Positions 24,050 through 35,957 of a DNA stretch of 64,000 bases are shown piece after piece. The DNA lies in the NCBI RefSeq assembly GCF_005239225.2, contig NC_133289.1, forward strand, positions 11,888,889-11,952,888. The letters run 5' to 3'. The notes below the pieces were generated by a model. The model made no database searches, was not told the DNA's origin, and was given only the letters and a program-made list of their open reading frames with translations. A program made the position numbers and the translations under genes. Each line of letters starts with the position of its first letter. Position 1 is the stretch's first letter. The DNA comes from Populus alba. Taxonomy: Eukaryota; Streptophyta; Magnoliopsida; Malpighiales; Salicaceae.

Positions 24050-24075
24050 GGATCTGGATCTGGATTTGGATTTGG
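24050..24075. repeat. Short 6-bp tandem repeat
   Basis: Four or five copies of GGATCT/GGATTT occur in a row, in a plus-strand frame that would code for alternating Leu-Asp. The frame is short and probably not a gene. Confidence 0.6.
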
Positions 24076-26371
24076 TGTGGGTCTTATCTAAAGAAAAGGA
24101 GCTGCTCTTGCATCACCTCGGGATCATCGACCTAGCATTCTCCACGATGTTGAAAAAAGGAGAAGAGAAAATGAAAGACGGAGGCTAACATAAACCCTAA
24201 TTTTAAGAAAAATCATATGCTGGTCTAAGTAACCCAATTATACAAATCGAGACTTGAAAGCCAAGATGATGGTGGTGCAATGCTAGAAAGAAAGAACACG
24301 GCGGCCAAGAGGGGAGTGATTACATGAAAACTAGACAACTGGGGAATGCAGTTAACCTCATTCTTGACTGTGAAGTCAAAATCAAAAGCACATGGAAGAG
24401 GACCCAACATCATCAATCGATCTCACACCCACTTCCTAACCCTCCTATAAGCTAACAAGCTCGTAGCTAGCCAGTCATATGTATAATACGCGTTGACATG
24501 TGGAGGACCATGAACATGAAGATGAAGATGAAGATGCATGATGAGGTCTTGGTGCCCCCACGTCAGGGGAAATTCATAGCATTCTTTGGTTAGGTTCTAT
24601 TCTGGGTCCACAAATTGACCTCATTGAATGATAATGGAGGTCATTCTTAATTCACTACAGGCCCAGCTAGCTAACCTGTGATTTGGCCCACTCCACGTCT
24701 CCCTTGTCGGGGCACCTTTTCTCTCTATCTCTCATTTTTTTTTTCTTCTTTTGGTTGTGACTTTGCTTTTTGATTTTTTGTTAGGAGGGGAAAAGCAACC
24801 AAGATCCGTCTGAATCTTGTGCTACATGTTCAAACCACGCCAGATACATCCTGTGCAGGTGCTGGATGGCCCAACTTTGATTAATTTATGTATTTTTTTA
24901 TATATATAATTACTAGCCATGATAAATTCAAAATTTGAGAGGTTACCTCTGCCAATTGAAACGGCCCCAAATAATGGGTGTTGGCGGGTCCTGCACCCCA
25001 ATTAAATGTGTCCATGCACTGTGCTTGATAATGCTGAAGGAGAGTCTCTCACTAATTTGTCAGAGTTTAATCTCGTGTCTTATATTCTCTTATATGTTCT
25101 TGGATTTACATATTATTTAGGTGATGTTAAATGAGTTCTCACTAATTTATCAAGGTTGATTTTGAATTTCTCACTCTCTAGTATAATCTTTGACTAACAT
25201 GATTTACCAATAAAACTTCAAGATCTCAAACTATTTTCAGGGATGATTTTATATTTTCTACTCTTAGGTACAACCACTCTCTAGTAAAGAGCTCTCATGC
25301 CCCATGACAAATGCAAAGGAGGTCACATTCCTCCCCCACTTTAATTTGACCACTCTCTAGTGGGGGGCTCTAAAGCCCCTATGCCATTCCTAATTAAGCT
25401 AAAGGCTCCCCACTTTTTGATGAGATCTATCTCTAATGATGAGCTCCTAAGCCCCCCCACCATCGATTTGAAAGCTGCAAGCCTCTCTTTATCTCTCTAA
25501 TACAATCTCAAATTGGTACATGGCTTACGAACCTCGTGCTATAACATGGAACAACCTTTCACAAGTTCCCTTCAGTCTTTTAAAAATTTTGCTAGTATAG
25601 ACTCACTCTCCATGATTTTTCCTTAACCACTTAAATTTTTTTCTATGTGTTTTTTCTTCATAGGTTTCCCCTGACCTTTTAGAAAAACATTTATAAGTAT
25701 GGAGTCCTTTATATGTCACCTCACTCTCCTAAATGTTGTTTCAAGTATTGGTTCCTCCATAGATCCCCTCTATATACTTGGAAATTTCTTCAAACATGGC
25801 GTACGCCCTTACACATGAGATTTCCAATAAATAATCTCAGGGCTTTCCACCCCTCTTCTCACATGAAGAAAACTCGACGAACTCGTAATGCCTAAAGTTT
25901 TTACAAGTCTTTGCATATCAATATCACAAAGACTTAGGTGGTTACTAATAAATTCAATTTTAACTGGCTCAACAAAAAAAAAAACCCAAATTTAACGAGC
26001 TTAAAAACCTCCGCCAAGTGAACTCGTAATTTAAGTTATTACCTGAATTAATTGGGTTCGGGTGATATTATTGATAGAGTACTGGGTGTATGCCTATCGC
26101 CTTGTTGAGCATGCACCCTAACACCCTTATAGGCTCGAACATGCACCCTGAGCCCAACACACTTGAGCTCAGTACTCTATTAGGATTTTTCTATGACCCT
26201 ACGTGGGTCTCTAAGTAATTTTTTGAGAACCCTGCGCAATTCCCTCATTATTTTATATTGATCTTATACGTATTAGTTTGAGTTGAATATGGCTAAAAAT
26301 ACCATACCAATTTATAAGGGTGAAATGACTCTTTAGCCTTTCATATTCTTAAAAAGACAAAACTCAAAGGC

Positions 26372-26379
26372 TATAAATA
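26372..26379 (+). promoter_or_regulatory. Candidate TATA box
   Basis: TATAAATA in the context GGCTATAAATACC is followed 40-60 bp downstream by a C/A-rich stretch ending in TTCTTCATTCTT, as in plant LTR or gene core promoters. No supported gene follows within 700 bp, so it may be an LTR promoter remnant. Confidence 0.35.
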
Positions 26380-26693
26380 CCTTATGAATCCATCAAGTTC
26401 AAGATTCACAATTTCTTCATTCTTAATATTTTTAGCATACATATTTTTAGAGCTAATCTTTCTATACAATGCTTGATTTGAAATCATTAGATTGGACTCA
26501 CATCATGATTACTTGATAATGCATTTTTTCTTCACCTTAAGATTATTTTTTATATGACTAAATTTATGAAAGGTTTCGTCTTTCTTATTGTGATGATGGA
26601 AAAAGTATGTTGTGATAATGAAAGTAAAACCAGACATTAATTATTGTTATCCATAAAATAATAGAATTTTGGTTGTAATTGTTGTCATCATTC

Positions 26694-26742
26694 TTGGGTA
26701 TTGATAATGGAAGCAGCTTACCTTGGGTATTGATAATGGAGT
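26694..26742. repeat. Short direct repeat, two units
   Basis: CTTGGGTATTGATAATGGA occurs twice, about 27 bp apart. Confidence 0.75.
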
Positions 26743-26759
26743 CGTTATTCTATCGCACT

Positions 26760-27060
26760 CAACATCGCAGTGAAATTAGGAAGAATAGAAAATAGATAAG
26801 GATTCACCACCTAGTTTATGATAATTAGTAACCCTAACTGATCTTTTAGAGATTCTTAGATAAAAGAGATAATTATACTAAAAAGAAAATGTATCTCCTT
26901 AAAGTATCATACCCAAGGTAAACTGCTTCTATGTTCTGAATTTGTAACAATAAACCTATTTGGTCTTTCTTAAGTTTTTTCCTAAACTCATATGGGTTGC
27001 CCTAAAATGACTTGGGATTAGAGCTTGGTCTGAAGGCCTAACCCTCACTTTTAAAATTAC
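26760..27060 (+). repeat. Dispersed repeat, copy A, adjoining the right 2.2 kb repeat
   Basis: It matches 41870-42170 in the same orientation. Landmarks are GATAAGGATTCACCACC (near 26796), ATGTATCTCCTTAAAGTA (near 26890), TTCTGAATTTGTAACAAT (near 26934) and AGAGCTTGGTCTGAAGG. The copies are clearly diverged. Confidence 0.6.
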
Positions 27061-27105
27061 AAGCACTGACTCTATGATGTTGGTGAAAGTTGAATTGAGC
27101 TTTTA

Positions 27106-29312
27106 GGGGTCACGCTATCCTAGCCCAAATCAACTCTCAATATGGTAAAACTTTTATGATAAAAATGATAAACAATTGAATTTAACATTACATAAAAAAA
27201 AAATCTATTCTCAAAGCCGAGTAAAAAAGGTAAATAAAAACAACAAGATTTGTTACTATCGTGATGATTTGGATAAAAAGGATGTTATGTTCGATGCTTT
27301 TGGTGTGATATGTGGTGGTGTGGGGATATTGAAGACAACGATGAAATTGAGATTTGGTTGACATGGAAGCTGGGTTTTAATGGCTTTACTGAGTTGTTAT
27401 GAGGAATAGAAGATTAGGGAAGAGAGAGATTAAGGTTGTTAGTCATTGACTAGCAATGTGGGGGTTAGGTTATGGTGCGGGGAAATCAGGTTAGTGGCTG
27501 GGTTGAGGCGAAGCAAATAAGAGAGGCTTGGTTATAGTGATGCTTGTGGTGTGGTTTGATAGAGTTGAGAGTTATCATATAGCTAAAAGGTATAGGTGTT
27601 AATTAAACGAGGAAATGAGTTGACATGGGTATGTGTTGTTGGTTTTTGGTGATGGTAGAAAAGTAAGATAGATAATAGTTGTGGAGGAGTAGGGCCTAGT
27701 TCGGTCAGAAAAAATGGTGAGGAATTAGGTTTATTGAAGGATGAAGAACAATGATCGTGTCAAGGTTTGCCTGATGTGGGAAGTGATTTGGGTCAATTAG
27801 AGGAGTCCGTGATGGCGGAAAAAGGTTGTCGTGGCCAAGGATGGTGACTAGATCATGGTTGTGGTCAAGTTGATTGGTTATAAAGAAGGACTTGTTGTCA
27901 GGGTTCTATGATTTGGTTTGTAGACTGATTTAGATGGGAAGATTGACAATGGTGGTTTTAGTAGCAATATGATGGTTAGTGGTAGGGATTTAAGAGAAAG
28001 AATGTTGGGTTTTGGGTTAGGTGTTGGGATGATTGGGTTTTTAGTAAAGGATTTCAATCTTTTTAGTTTTTGGGTATTTCTCTTTTTATGTGAGTGTTAA
28101 TATCTCCCAGTCTAATAAAAAAATCTTTTATGTTTAGCCCCCTTTACCCTATGAATCAAAGCATCAACATTTATAGTAAAGGAGTCCTAAGTGATATAAA
28201 ATTTAATCCATATCTCATTTGAAAATTTTATTTTTGAAAAGGAAATTTGAAAAAAAGAAAAAATCAAATAAAAATTATTCTGATGATCTGATTTTCCAGG
28301 ATTTTAGAAAAACCAACCATACACTTTAGTCATTGATTCTTCCAACAATTGATAAATCATATCCAATTACTTGTTTTCTCCAACCTCTCTTTATTGTGTT
28401 TCTAGGCAAGCTTGTTCTCTTATAGCATATTTATAAGCTTTTATCCAATTCTTGATTGGAGTCTCGGGCAATCTCGAGTTCTTCCTGTAAACTTTTTTAT
28501 ATTTCTTCAAACTTGCATTCTGACTGTATTCTAACTTGTCTTTAAGCTTCTAATTTTAAGGAGCCTCAACTACTTTATAGTGATTTTCTTCAATCTCATC
28601 TGTGTGGTTGCTAGCTAACTTTCCTTTTTCTTACTTCCGCTGTCCTGTTGTTTCCTAACATTTATGTAGAGCTTGGTTGTGCCTAAATTAATGATAATCA
28701 AAGGCGAGAAATTATTTATTTTGTTTCGACGTTATTGTATGTATAACTCCAAAACTATATAGGGTTTATCTCAGCTACCGGCGTCCAACCAAACCAATAT
28801 GTCATCACAATCTTTTTCTTATGCACTCTAGTTAGCAATCATTTTTCATCTTTATAATTTTCTTAAATTAAGCCAAAACCTTTTTGTCCTTGGGATACAC
28901 TGTATATACTTGAATTGTGTTGCACCATAAATGTGTGCATAACTAATATTATCAGTGACCTCTTCAAAGGAACCCATGGACGTTGAATATAAAATGTAAG
29001 ATAATGCTTAGTCCTCATCCAAATTGCCTTCTAAACTAAACCGAGCAATAGATTATTTGTGAAAAACAACTCAACGCCCCATTTATTTTTTATTTTGGGT
29101 TTGCTATTTTTCTCCATAAACCCGCTTCAATGGTGGTTGTTTGATTGATCCACTAAGCTAACTAGAAAACTATTTCCAACTAGTTATCATGTTACATGAA
29201 GAATGAGGCACCTGAGAACATAGAAAAAATGTCTCGAAAAAGACAAGGGAGAAAAACTGGTACAATTAGTGTGTATTGGGGTGTAGGGAATGGAATTATA
29301 GGCTGGAACTCC
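27106..29312 (-). repeat. Right copy of the 2.2 kb noncoding direct repeat, LTR candidate
   Basis: It pairs with 20331-22575. Coding potential is negligible in both copies. If these are LTRs of a minus-strand element, this would be the 5' LTR, but no tRNA primer-binding sequence is visible just below 27106, which weakens that reading. Confidence 0.6.
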
Positions 29313-29721
29313 TTTTTTTATAACTAAAAATATGGACTGATGATGTGATATCTTAATGAAGTACTTTCAATTCTAGTCGAGCCAGGCAAACAACTTAAAA
29401 ACATTGCTCCATAAGTGGGGATGCAGGTTCATAATGGGAGATAACTTTTGAAATGAGAGTCTTTCCCCTTTTTCTTTCCGATCATATGAACTAATATCGA
29501 TTCTTGTAGTAATAGAATAATAGTTAGCCACGGGCTTTATCGAAATTGCATTTTGAACCTAAGATGGGATTCTATCTACTAAAAACATATTTTGAGATAG
29601 TTTTTATCCCAATGTTACGTATGGAATGACAAAGATAGCTTCTTCTTGATTCTATTGAGATTGGTAGATTCAATAAAAGGAGGGGTAGGAGATTGTGCTT
29701 AAAGAACATGGGTTTCAGTTC
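29313..29721. other. Noncoding spacer before the chromovirus
   Basis: No recognisable gene. The last five bases before the LTR are AGTTC. The bases after the other LTR are ATTCC, so a clean 5-bp target duplication is not seen. Confidence 0.4.
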
Positions 29722-30309
29722 TGTAACAACCCAACTTTCCAAAGCCCAAATCAACAGTAATTTTATATTATATATATATATATATTTAAAAACACATGGG
29801 TGCCGTAATTAGGGAACTTTGAAGCTTCACATCATCAAACTTTTTACAATCCCATACAATCCACATTCATTAAAAAGTGAATCTTACACAAACACAATAA
29901 TATCAAAGTTGCATGATTTGAAGATCATATTAAAAGAGCATATAATACATAGTCATGAGTTTGCATTCCTATCCCACTAATAGACATACATTTTTAAAAC
30001 AAAAATGATCTAGTAAAAGTTATATATTTCAGTACATTGATCCATACAAAATACATTGTGATATAGAATGCATCTACATGATTCCTGCAAAAGTAGGTTC
30101 CCGTGTATGGGTTTCCTATAACATCTCGTTGGTGTGACATCCTTGGCAGTAGTATAAAACATTTAAGAGGATGAAAAATACTTAATAATAATAATAATGG
30201 TACTAACGGTTTTGGCCATAAATAAAGTATTAACATTGTATAATTTATTCATGTAGTTGAATATACACAACTAGTAATGACAATTAGATGCACAAGTTTT
30301 TCGATTGTA

Positions 30310-30575
30310 AACTAGCCGAAGCTAATCATTCTTTGTTCCGGCCATCCCTTTCGGATGCCATTTAGCCGAAGCTAATCATTCATTTGTCCCGGCCATCCAC
30401 TCGGATGCCATTAGCCGAAGCTAATCAGTTCCATTCATCCCGCCATTCCATACGGATGCCATTAGCCGAAGCTAATCATACTTTGTTCCGACCTCCGTTC
30501 GGATGCCATTAGCTGAAGCTAATCATTCATTTGTCGCCGGCCATCACTCGGATGCCATTAGCGAAGCTAAATTCA
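30310..30575 (-). repeat. Array of six 50-bp units with UUCG-capped hairpins
   Basis: Each unit contains plus-strand ATTAGC-CGAA-GCTAAT or a close variant. On the element's sense (minus) strand this reads ATTAGC-TTCG-GCTAAT, a six-pair stem closed by C-G over a UUCG loop. A second small inverted pair (GGCCATCC and GGATGCC) lies in the same unit. Cores start near 30312, 30362, 30412, 30461, 30508 and 30556. Confidence 0.85.
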
Positions 30576-30894
30576 ACTTTAATCAACATTTAAGCATTTC
30601 GACAATCTAATATCGGTTCTAATAATATGGTAATACTCAAGTTAAAAATTTCAATATTTTCAACGTATGAAAAGGGAAGGTGCAAGTCACCTATCTGAAA
30701 TAGAAGCTCTATTGTACTCCCCTGTTGCTGTTGTTGTTGTTGCCCCACGCCTGTGGTCCCTCCTGAATTCACAGGTTTATCCCATAAGTTCCTCTCACTC
30801 ACGAATATGTTTTATTATAAACATATCAACAACCAATAAATCTTCTTTTCAGTCATCATTTCTATATACATATATTTGAACTATTTCTACGTAA

Positions 30895-31210
30895 AATCCA
30901 AACTGTTACTATCTCGTTTTTGAATTGTTACTGTCTCATTTTGAACTGTTACTGTCTCAATTTTTGAACTGTTACTGTCTCATTTTTTTTGAACTGTTAC
31001 TGGTCTTGAACTGTTACTGTCTCATTTTTTTTAACTGTTATTGTCTCATTTTTGAATTGTTACTATCTAGCTGTTATTGTCTTGAACTGTTACTGTCTTG
31101 AACTGTTATTGTCTCATTTTTGAACTGTTACTATCTAGACATTTTTGAACTGTCACTATCTCATTTTTGAATTGTTACTATCTAGACATTTTTGAACTGT
31201 CACTGTCTCA
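30895..31210. repeat. Short-unit array in the 3' LTR
   Basis: About a dozen variable units around GAACTGTTACTGTCTCATTT of roughly 20-30 bp, some with ATCTAGACATTTTT inserted. The same array occurs in the other LTR at 38850-39125. Confidence 0.85.
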
Positions 31211-31554
31211 TTTGGTGACCCATGACGGGAGTTCTATAACTCCAAATTGAGCAAGACAATTTCAATTTATTAGCCAACATTCAAAACTACAATTTTTATA
31301 AGGAATATGATCCTAATTCTTTCATCCTCCTAGCCCGAAATCTCTTGAAAATCAAGAGACGAAACTGTCCAGATTCGTCAGCCTCTTTCTATTTACACAC
31401 AAACACAAGAAGTTCTTTAATTTAGTAACTCATACTTTTTCCTCAATTTAAAGTCTAAGAACTAAAATCTATGATTTAACATCCAGTCATCAATTCAAAA
31501 TCAACTTGGCAAAGACTCATAAAACAGGTTTTAGAATTCCTTACTTTCAGCAAA

Positions 31555-31690
31555 CACAACATCACAGCAGAACACATTTATTCCAGCACACACATCAACA
31601 GCAGAACACATTAATTTCAGCATAACAACATCACAGCAGAACACATTTATTTCAGCACAACAACATCACAGCAGAACACATTAATTTCTG
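31555..31690. repeat. CATCACAGCAGAACACA array in the 3' LTR
   Basis: Three to four units of about 35-40 bp, each ending in ATTTATTTCAGCA or a variant. The counterpart in the other LTR is at 39520-39670. Confidence 0.8.
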
Positions 31691-32374
31691 GCATAAAAAT
31701 CTTTCAATAAATTTCCAGCAGAACACACATACATGCATGCTGGCCCACCCCAATAGTTTAGAGCCTAAGCCCTCTATCATGATTTTGTTATTTTCATTTT
31801 ATTTATTTGTTAGATGTTCTGAAATTGGCTTTATTTCACTTTTGTTTGCTTGTTCTCTTATTTAATTTCAGCTTCCTTCACAGCTGGCTTAGGTCTTAGA
31901 TCAAATTTTTTCTTAGGGTTTTTCTTCTTCATTTTCGTTTTTTGATCTTAAGGGGGAGAGGAAGAGAGTTTCATGACCCATACTTCTGAATTTAACTAGG
32001 TTTGAGGAAGGTTTGACACTATTCTTTTCTCTTCAGCTGCTGGTTCTCCTTATTCTTCCTCCTCTCACGTTTTCCAGCCTCTCTTTTTTCCTCTCCTCTA
32101 TGCAGCTGGCCCACTCTATCTCAAGGTCTCATCTCTCCCTCAACAAGTTCACAAAGTCATCTCTACTGGTTTGATTCACGTTTTCTGTTGTGAAAGGGAA
32201 GGAAGGAATGACATGTAGCTGCTGGTTTGGGAAGAAGATGGATCATTCCACTCTCCCTCTCCTTGTATTTATACTCCCCATCAAAAGAAATGGGTTGTTT
32301 GGGGGTTGGTTTAGATGTATCCTTATCCTTGTTTTTGGTTTATCTAAACAGTTTTTTTTTCTTTGGTGATTACA

Positions 32375-32382
32375 TTCTCCCC
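32375..32382 (-). other. Polypurine tract of the chromovirus
   Basis: On the minus strand GGGGAGAA immediately precedes the TGTAATC start of the 3' LTR, the expected place and composition for plus-strand DNA priming. Confidence 0.8.
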
Positions 32383-32411
32383 AACCTAAATATGAATTTC
32401 GTCCTCGAAAT

Positions 32412-32660
32412 TTAAGCAGTTTCACACTCCATACCTGGTAGTTCAAATAAATTGGGGTACTTTTTCTCAATCTCAACCTCCCTCTCCCAAGTTTTCCTCT
32501 TGCTACTTGAGCATTTCGCCATAAGATTCTGACGAATGGGGATCTTTTTGCTCCGTAGCTCCTTCACTTCTTGATATTGTATCCTTATAGGCCTCAATTC
32601 CAGTGTTAAGTCTTCCTTGACTTTACTGGGACCTGGGGTAGAGAACTCAGGCGGGGTCCA
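32412..32660 (-). pseudogene. Chromodomain at the integrase C terminus
   Basis: The minus-strand frame includes LRPIRIQYQEVKELRSKKIP, then KRKTWEREVEIEKKYPNLF. This fits the chromovirus chromodomain pattern: a P-x-x-I/I-x-x-x-x-x-K-x-L-R-x-K-x-I strand, T-W-E, and a terminal helix Y-P-x-L-F. The domain is thought to direct integration to particular chromatin. It is in a different frame from the integrase remnant upstream, so the polyprotein is broken. Confidence 0.8.
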
Positions 32661-33090
32661 CGTGCAGCCTTTCTTAAGCAAGGAGATATGGAAACACATC
32701 ATGGACCTTGGCTAACTGTGGGGGCAAAATCCACCTTGTAGGCTACTGGTCCTACTCGTTGTAAGATTTTGAAAGGGTCTGATGAAAGCGGGGAGTTAAC
32801 TTCCCTTTTAATCCAAACCGTAACATGTTCTTCCATGGGCTACTTCAAGAACACCTGGTCTCCACACTGAACTCGAGAGGTCTTCTCCTCACATCGGCAT
32901 ACTTCTTCTGTCTATCCTGTGCGCTTGATGGCGATCCTTGATATTTCTCACTTTCTCCGTGGTGACCTGGACAAACTCTGCGCCATATAACTTCCTGTCC
33001 CCATTTCCTCCAAATACAAGGAGTTTTGCACCTCCTTATCCATACCAAGGCTTCTTATGGGGCCATCCTATTGTGGCTTGGTGACTATTG

Positions 33091-33980
33091 TTATACGTGA
33101 CTCACCATGCCATGTGTTCCTCCCAGTTTCCTCCAAATTCTAAGCACACAAGCCCGTAATAGGTCTTCCAAGACTTGGATGACTCTTTCTGATTGGCCAT
33201 CCGTTTGAGGGTGAAACGCAATGCTCATTGTCCAATCTTGTCCCCAAGTCAATGTTGTATGCTGGGCCAATCGAGAGGTTGAACCTGGGATCTCGATCGA
33301 TACAATGGACACTGAAATCCATGAAGTCGTACACTCATTTATGTAGATCTTGGCAAGCTTGTCCACCGAGTCGGTCATCTTTATAGGCAAGAATAGTCGG
33401 ATTTCATCAACCATCTACAATAACCCATATCGCATCATTTCCTTTTCCTCTTTTTGGGAAATCCTGACACGAAATCCATGGTGATCAATCTCCCACTTCA
33501 TTCTGGAATTTGTAATGGTTGTAAATGGTCCTGCAGGGTCTTTGGTGTTCAACCGTTGACTTATTGACATATCCACACTTTCACACATATTCAGCTAATT
33601 TTCCCTTTTCATATTAGGCCCAATAGAGGTGTTCAGATCTCCGATACATCTTAGTGCTGCCAGGATGTATGGAGAATTTGGAACTATGTGCTTCTTTGTA
33701 GAACATTCGTTTGACTGTTTTGTCATCAAGACACGTACAACGTTTCCCATCATCAAGGATCCCATCATCTGCTACTCGGAATTTCATTTCTAACCCGGCT
33801 TCCACCTTCTTCCTAATCTCGGACCCCACCTTGTCATGGAATTGGGCATGTAGTATTTGTTCTCGATATGTTGTCGCACCACTAATTGGGCTACCAACCA
33901 CCTCCTGCATTATATACCCAAAACTGCACCCAACTCTTTTAGTTCTGCCAATCTGCTGCTCCCTTCCCACTGTTATGCTT
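33091..33980 (-). pseudogene. pol: Integrase remnant
   Basis: The zinc-binding part reads EAHSSKFSIHPGSTKMYR near 33614-33730. The core follows near 33120-33420 with FLPIKMTDSVDKLAKIYI, SIEIPGSTS-like decay of the D-R-D-P-R-F motif, and AFHPQTDGQSERVIQVLEDL. Histidines and the Q-T-D-G-Q-S-E-R motif are preserved, but shifts between frames occur every few hundred bases. Function as an integrase is lost in this copy. Confidence 0.85.
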
Positions 33981-35330
33981 CCAAGGAGGCATTTTTATTT
34001 TTTCGACTAAGGGCATCTGCCACCATGTTTGCTTTCCCTGGGTGATATTCATGGTGCAATCATAATCCTTAATGAGCTCTATCCACGTTCTTTGTCGCAT
34101 GTTCAACTCTTTTTGCGACATCAAAATACTTCAGACTCTTATGCATCCAATAAAAAATTTAGGTTCGAGACCCATACAAATAGTGTCTCCATATCCTCAA
34201 GGCAAATACTACAGCTGCCAACTCCCAGGTGTGCACCGGGTAGTTTCAGCTCAATGAGTCTTTAATTGCCTTGATACATAAGCGATCACCTTCCATGTTG
34301 CATCAAAAAACACCACCCCAATCCCTTCCCCGAGGGCATCACTATATACACACAAAACACTCGGTCCCTGAGGGAGGGTTAACACTGGAGCAGTGGTTGA
34401 GCCTCCTCTTCAATTCTTGGAAGCTTGCCTCACATTCTTCCGACCACACCCATTTCTTATCTTTCCTAGTTAGCTGGGTCAAAGGGGTTTGCAATCAGGG
34501 AAAAACTTCGATAAAATCTCGATGGTATCCTGCAAGTCCCAGGAAGCTACGTATTTCAGTGACCAAAAGGTCGGTATTTCCATTTCAAGACTGCTTCAAA
34601 CTTTTTGGGGGTCAACACAAAAACACCGTTCAGCTGAAATGACATGTCCTAGAAACGTCACTCTTTTAAGCCAAAATTCACACTTACTCAGTTTGCATAT
34701 AGCTGGTATCTCTCAAGGTTTGTAAGGTTCGTCTCCAAGTGTTCCTCTTTCGGCTCCTCGAAAGAAGTTCAAGTATACAGTATATCCATCAATGAATACC
34801 ACCACAAACTTATCAGGTTGGTTGAAAAAACCCGATTCATCAAATCCATGAAGAGAGCTGGGCGTTCATCAACCAAATGGCAGCACCAAAAATTCATAGT
34901 GTCCATAACAGGAGTTTCTAAATGCAGTCTTTGCTACATCCGCTTCTTGTAATTTCATCTTGTAGTACCGCTGATCTCAAATCTATCTTCGAAAATGCCC
35001 TTGCTCCCTTTAGTTGGTCGAAACAAATCATCTATCCGAGGTAACAGATACTGTGTTTTTCAATTTGGATTTATTTTGTTCAACTATCGATAGTCAATAC
35101 AAAAGTCTATGGGTTCCATCTTTCTTTCTTACAAATAGGAGACCGGTGCTCCAAGGAGAATACTACCGTAATTGAACCCTTTGTCTAATAATTTCCTTGA
35201 TAAGTTGAGTCTTTATCGTTCAGTTCTGCTGGAGCCATCCGGTACGGTTGTGGGCTATGGGTGGAACTCCAAGGAAAAAATGTCTATAAGACACTTCTAC
35301 CTCTGCGTCCGGTAGGGTAGTCCTGGTAGT
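33981..35330 (-). pseudogene. pol: Reverse transcriptase and RNase H remnant
   Basis: Read across frameshifts on the minus strand, this shows LLFVRKKDGTHRL near 35130, a Y-K-M-K-like segment, FMDLMNRVF near 34850 and the catalytic I-D-D-I-L region near 34775-34800 (seen as MDILYT after a shift). RNase H follows with GPSVLCVYSDALGEGIGVVF near 34300-34370. The order is normal for Ty3/gypsy. There are indels throughout, so no continuous frame remains. Confidence 0.85.
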
Positions 35331-35599
35331 TCTCTCTGGAAAACACATCTGGGAAATCCTTCACCACAGGAATATCCTTCATCGTGGACCTTCATCATCA
35401 GAGTTTAAGATGTATGCGAGTATCCCATACATTCCCTTTCTTAAAAGTTTTTTGGGCTGTTACCAGTTACCGATATTAAAGCATTTTAGTTTTGAGAACT
35501 CTCTCTCCATCAAAAGTCTTTTTTCTCGCCCTTAGGTGTTTTGGAAGTAATAGTTAAAGCTTGAAGGCATAACAATCGATTAGTGCTTGTATTTACTCA

Positions 35600-35900
35600 A
35601 CCAATTCAGGCCCAGTATTATTCAAAATCAGTGCAGCTTTAAGGGAATCAAAGTCATTTCTGTTTCATAACCCGATAGAACTAACGCCCCACACCCACAA
35701 TATATAGTATTTGTGTTGCAACATGATTCCATTGGAGTTCCAATTACAAACCCCTTCTCTACATTTTTTACTTCCTGTCTCAATTTAGTGAACAATTCTC
35801 TCGTAATGAAGTGAGTGGGTGGCACCCACGGAGCCAAACAACACATGCAGACATTAAAAACCGATTCAAGTAGTAGTGTTCACACCTGCCACTAACATCT
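35600..35900 (-). pseudogene. pol: Aspartic protease remnant
   Basis: The minus-strand frame (35628-35846) contains THFITRELFTKL, the decayed form of the A-T-H-S-F-I-S stretch that follows the catalytic D-S-G. Further along it reads YETEMTLIPLKLH, as in the segment before I-x-G-M/L-D-W-L. The catalytic triad itself falls in a frameshifted part. It lies between gag and RT as expected. Confidence 0.7.
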
Positions 35901-35957
35901 GATGCAGGCCCTGGCCTCCTTCCTGTGTCAGGTGGAAGACCCTCCCCGGGGTCCGAT

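Larger units (their letters stand above)
22576..27105. other. Interior between the 2.2 kb repeats, no retroelement protein found
   Basis: This 4.5 kb has only short unrelated frames, including 22903-23091 on the minus strand and 23725-23986 on both strands. None shows RT, integrase, protease or gag motifs. It holds one AT-rich dispersed repeat (23135), a TATA-like site (26372), a pair of short direct repeats near 26695, and a segment (26760-27060) that recurs at 41870-42170. It is either the interior of a non-autonomous element or unrelated host sequence between two insertions. Confidence 0.4.
29722..32374 (-). repeat. 3' LTR of the chromovirus
   Basis: 2653 bp. On the minus strand it starts TGTAATCACC and ends GGGTTGTTACA. 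Internal arrays are six hairpin units (30310-30575), a run of GAACTGTTACTGTCTC units (30895-31210) and CATCACAGCAGAACACA units (31555-31690). Minus-strand TATA-like GTATAAATACAAGG lies near 32262-32275, close to the LTR start, as expected for U3. Confidence 0.88.

Noticed and set aside
30310..30575. CRISPR-like array because of regular short repeats
   Set aside because: The units are near-identical along their whole length, without unique spacers, and sit inside a retrotransposon LTR in a plant genome.
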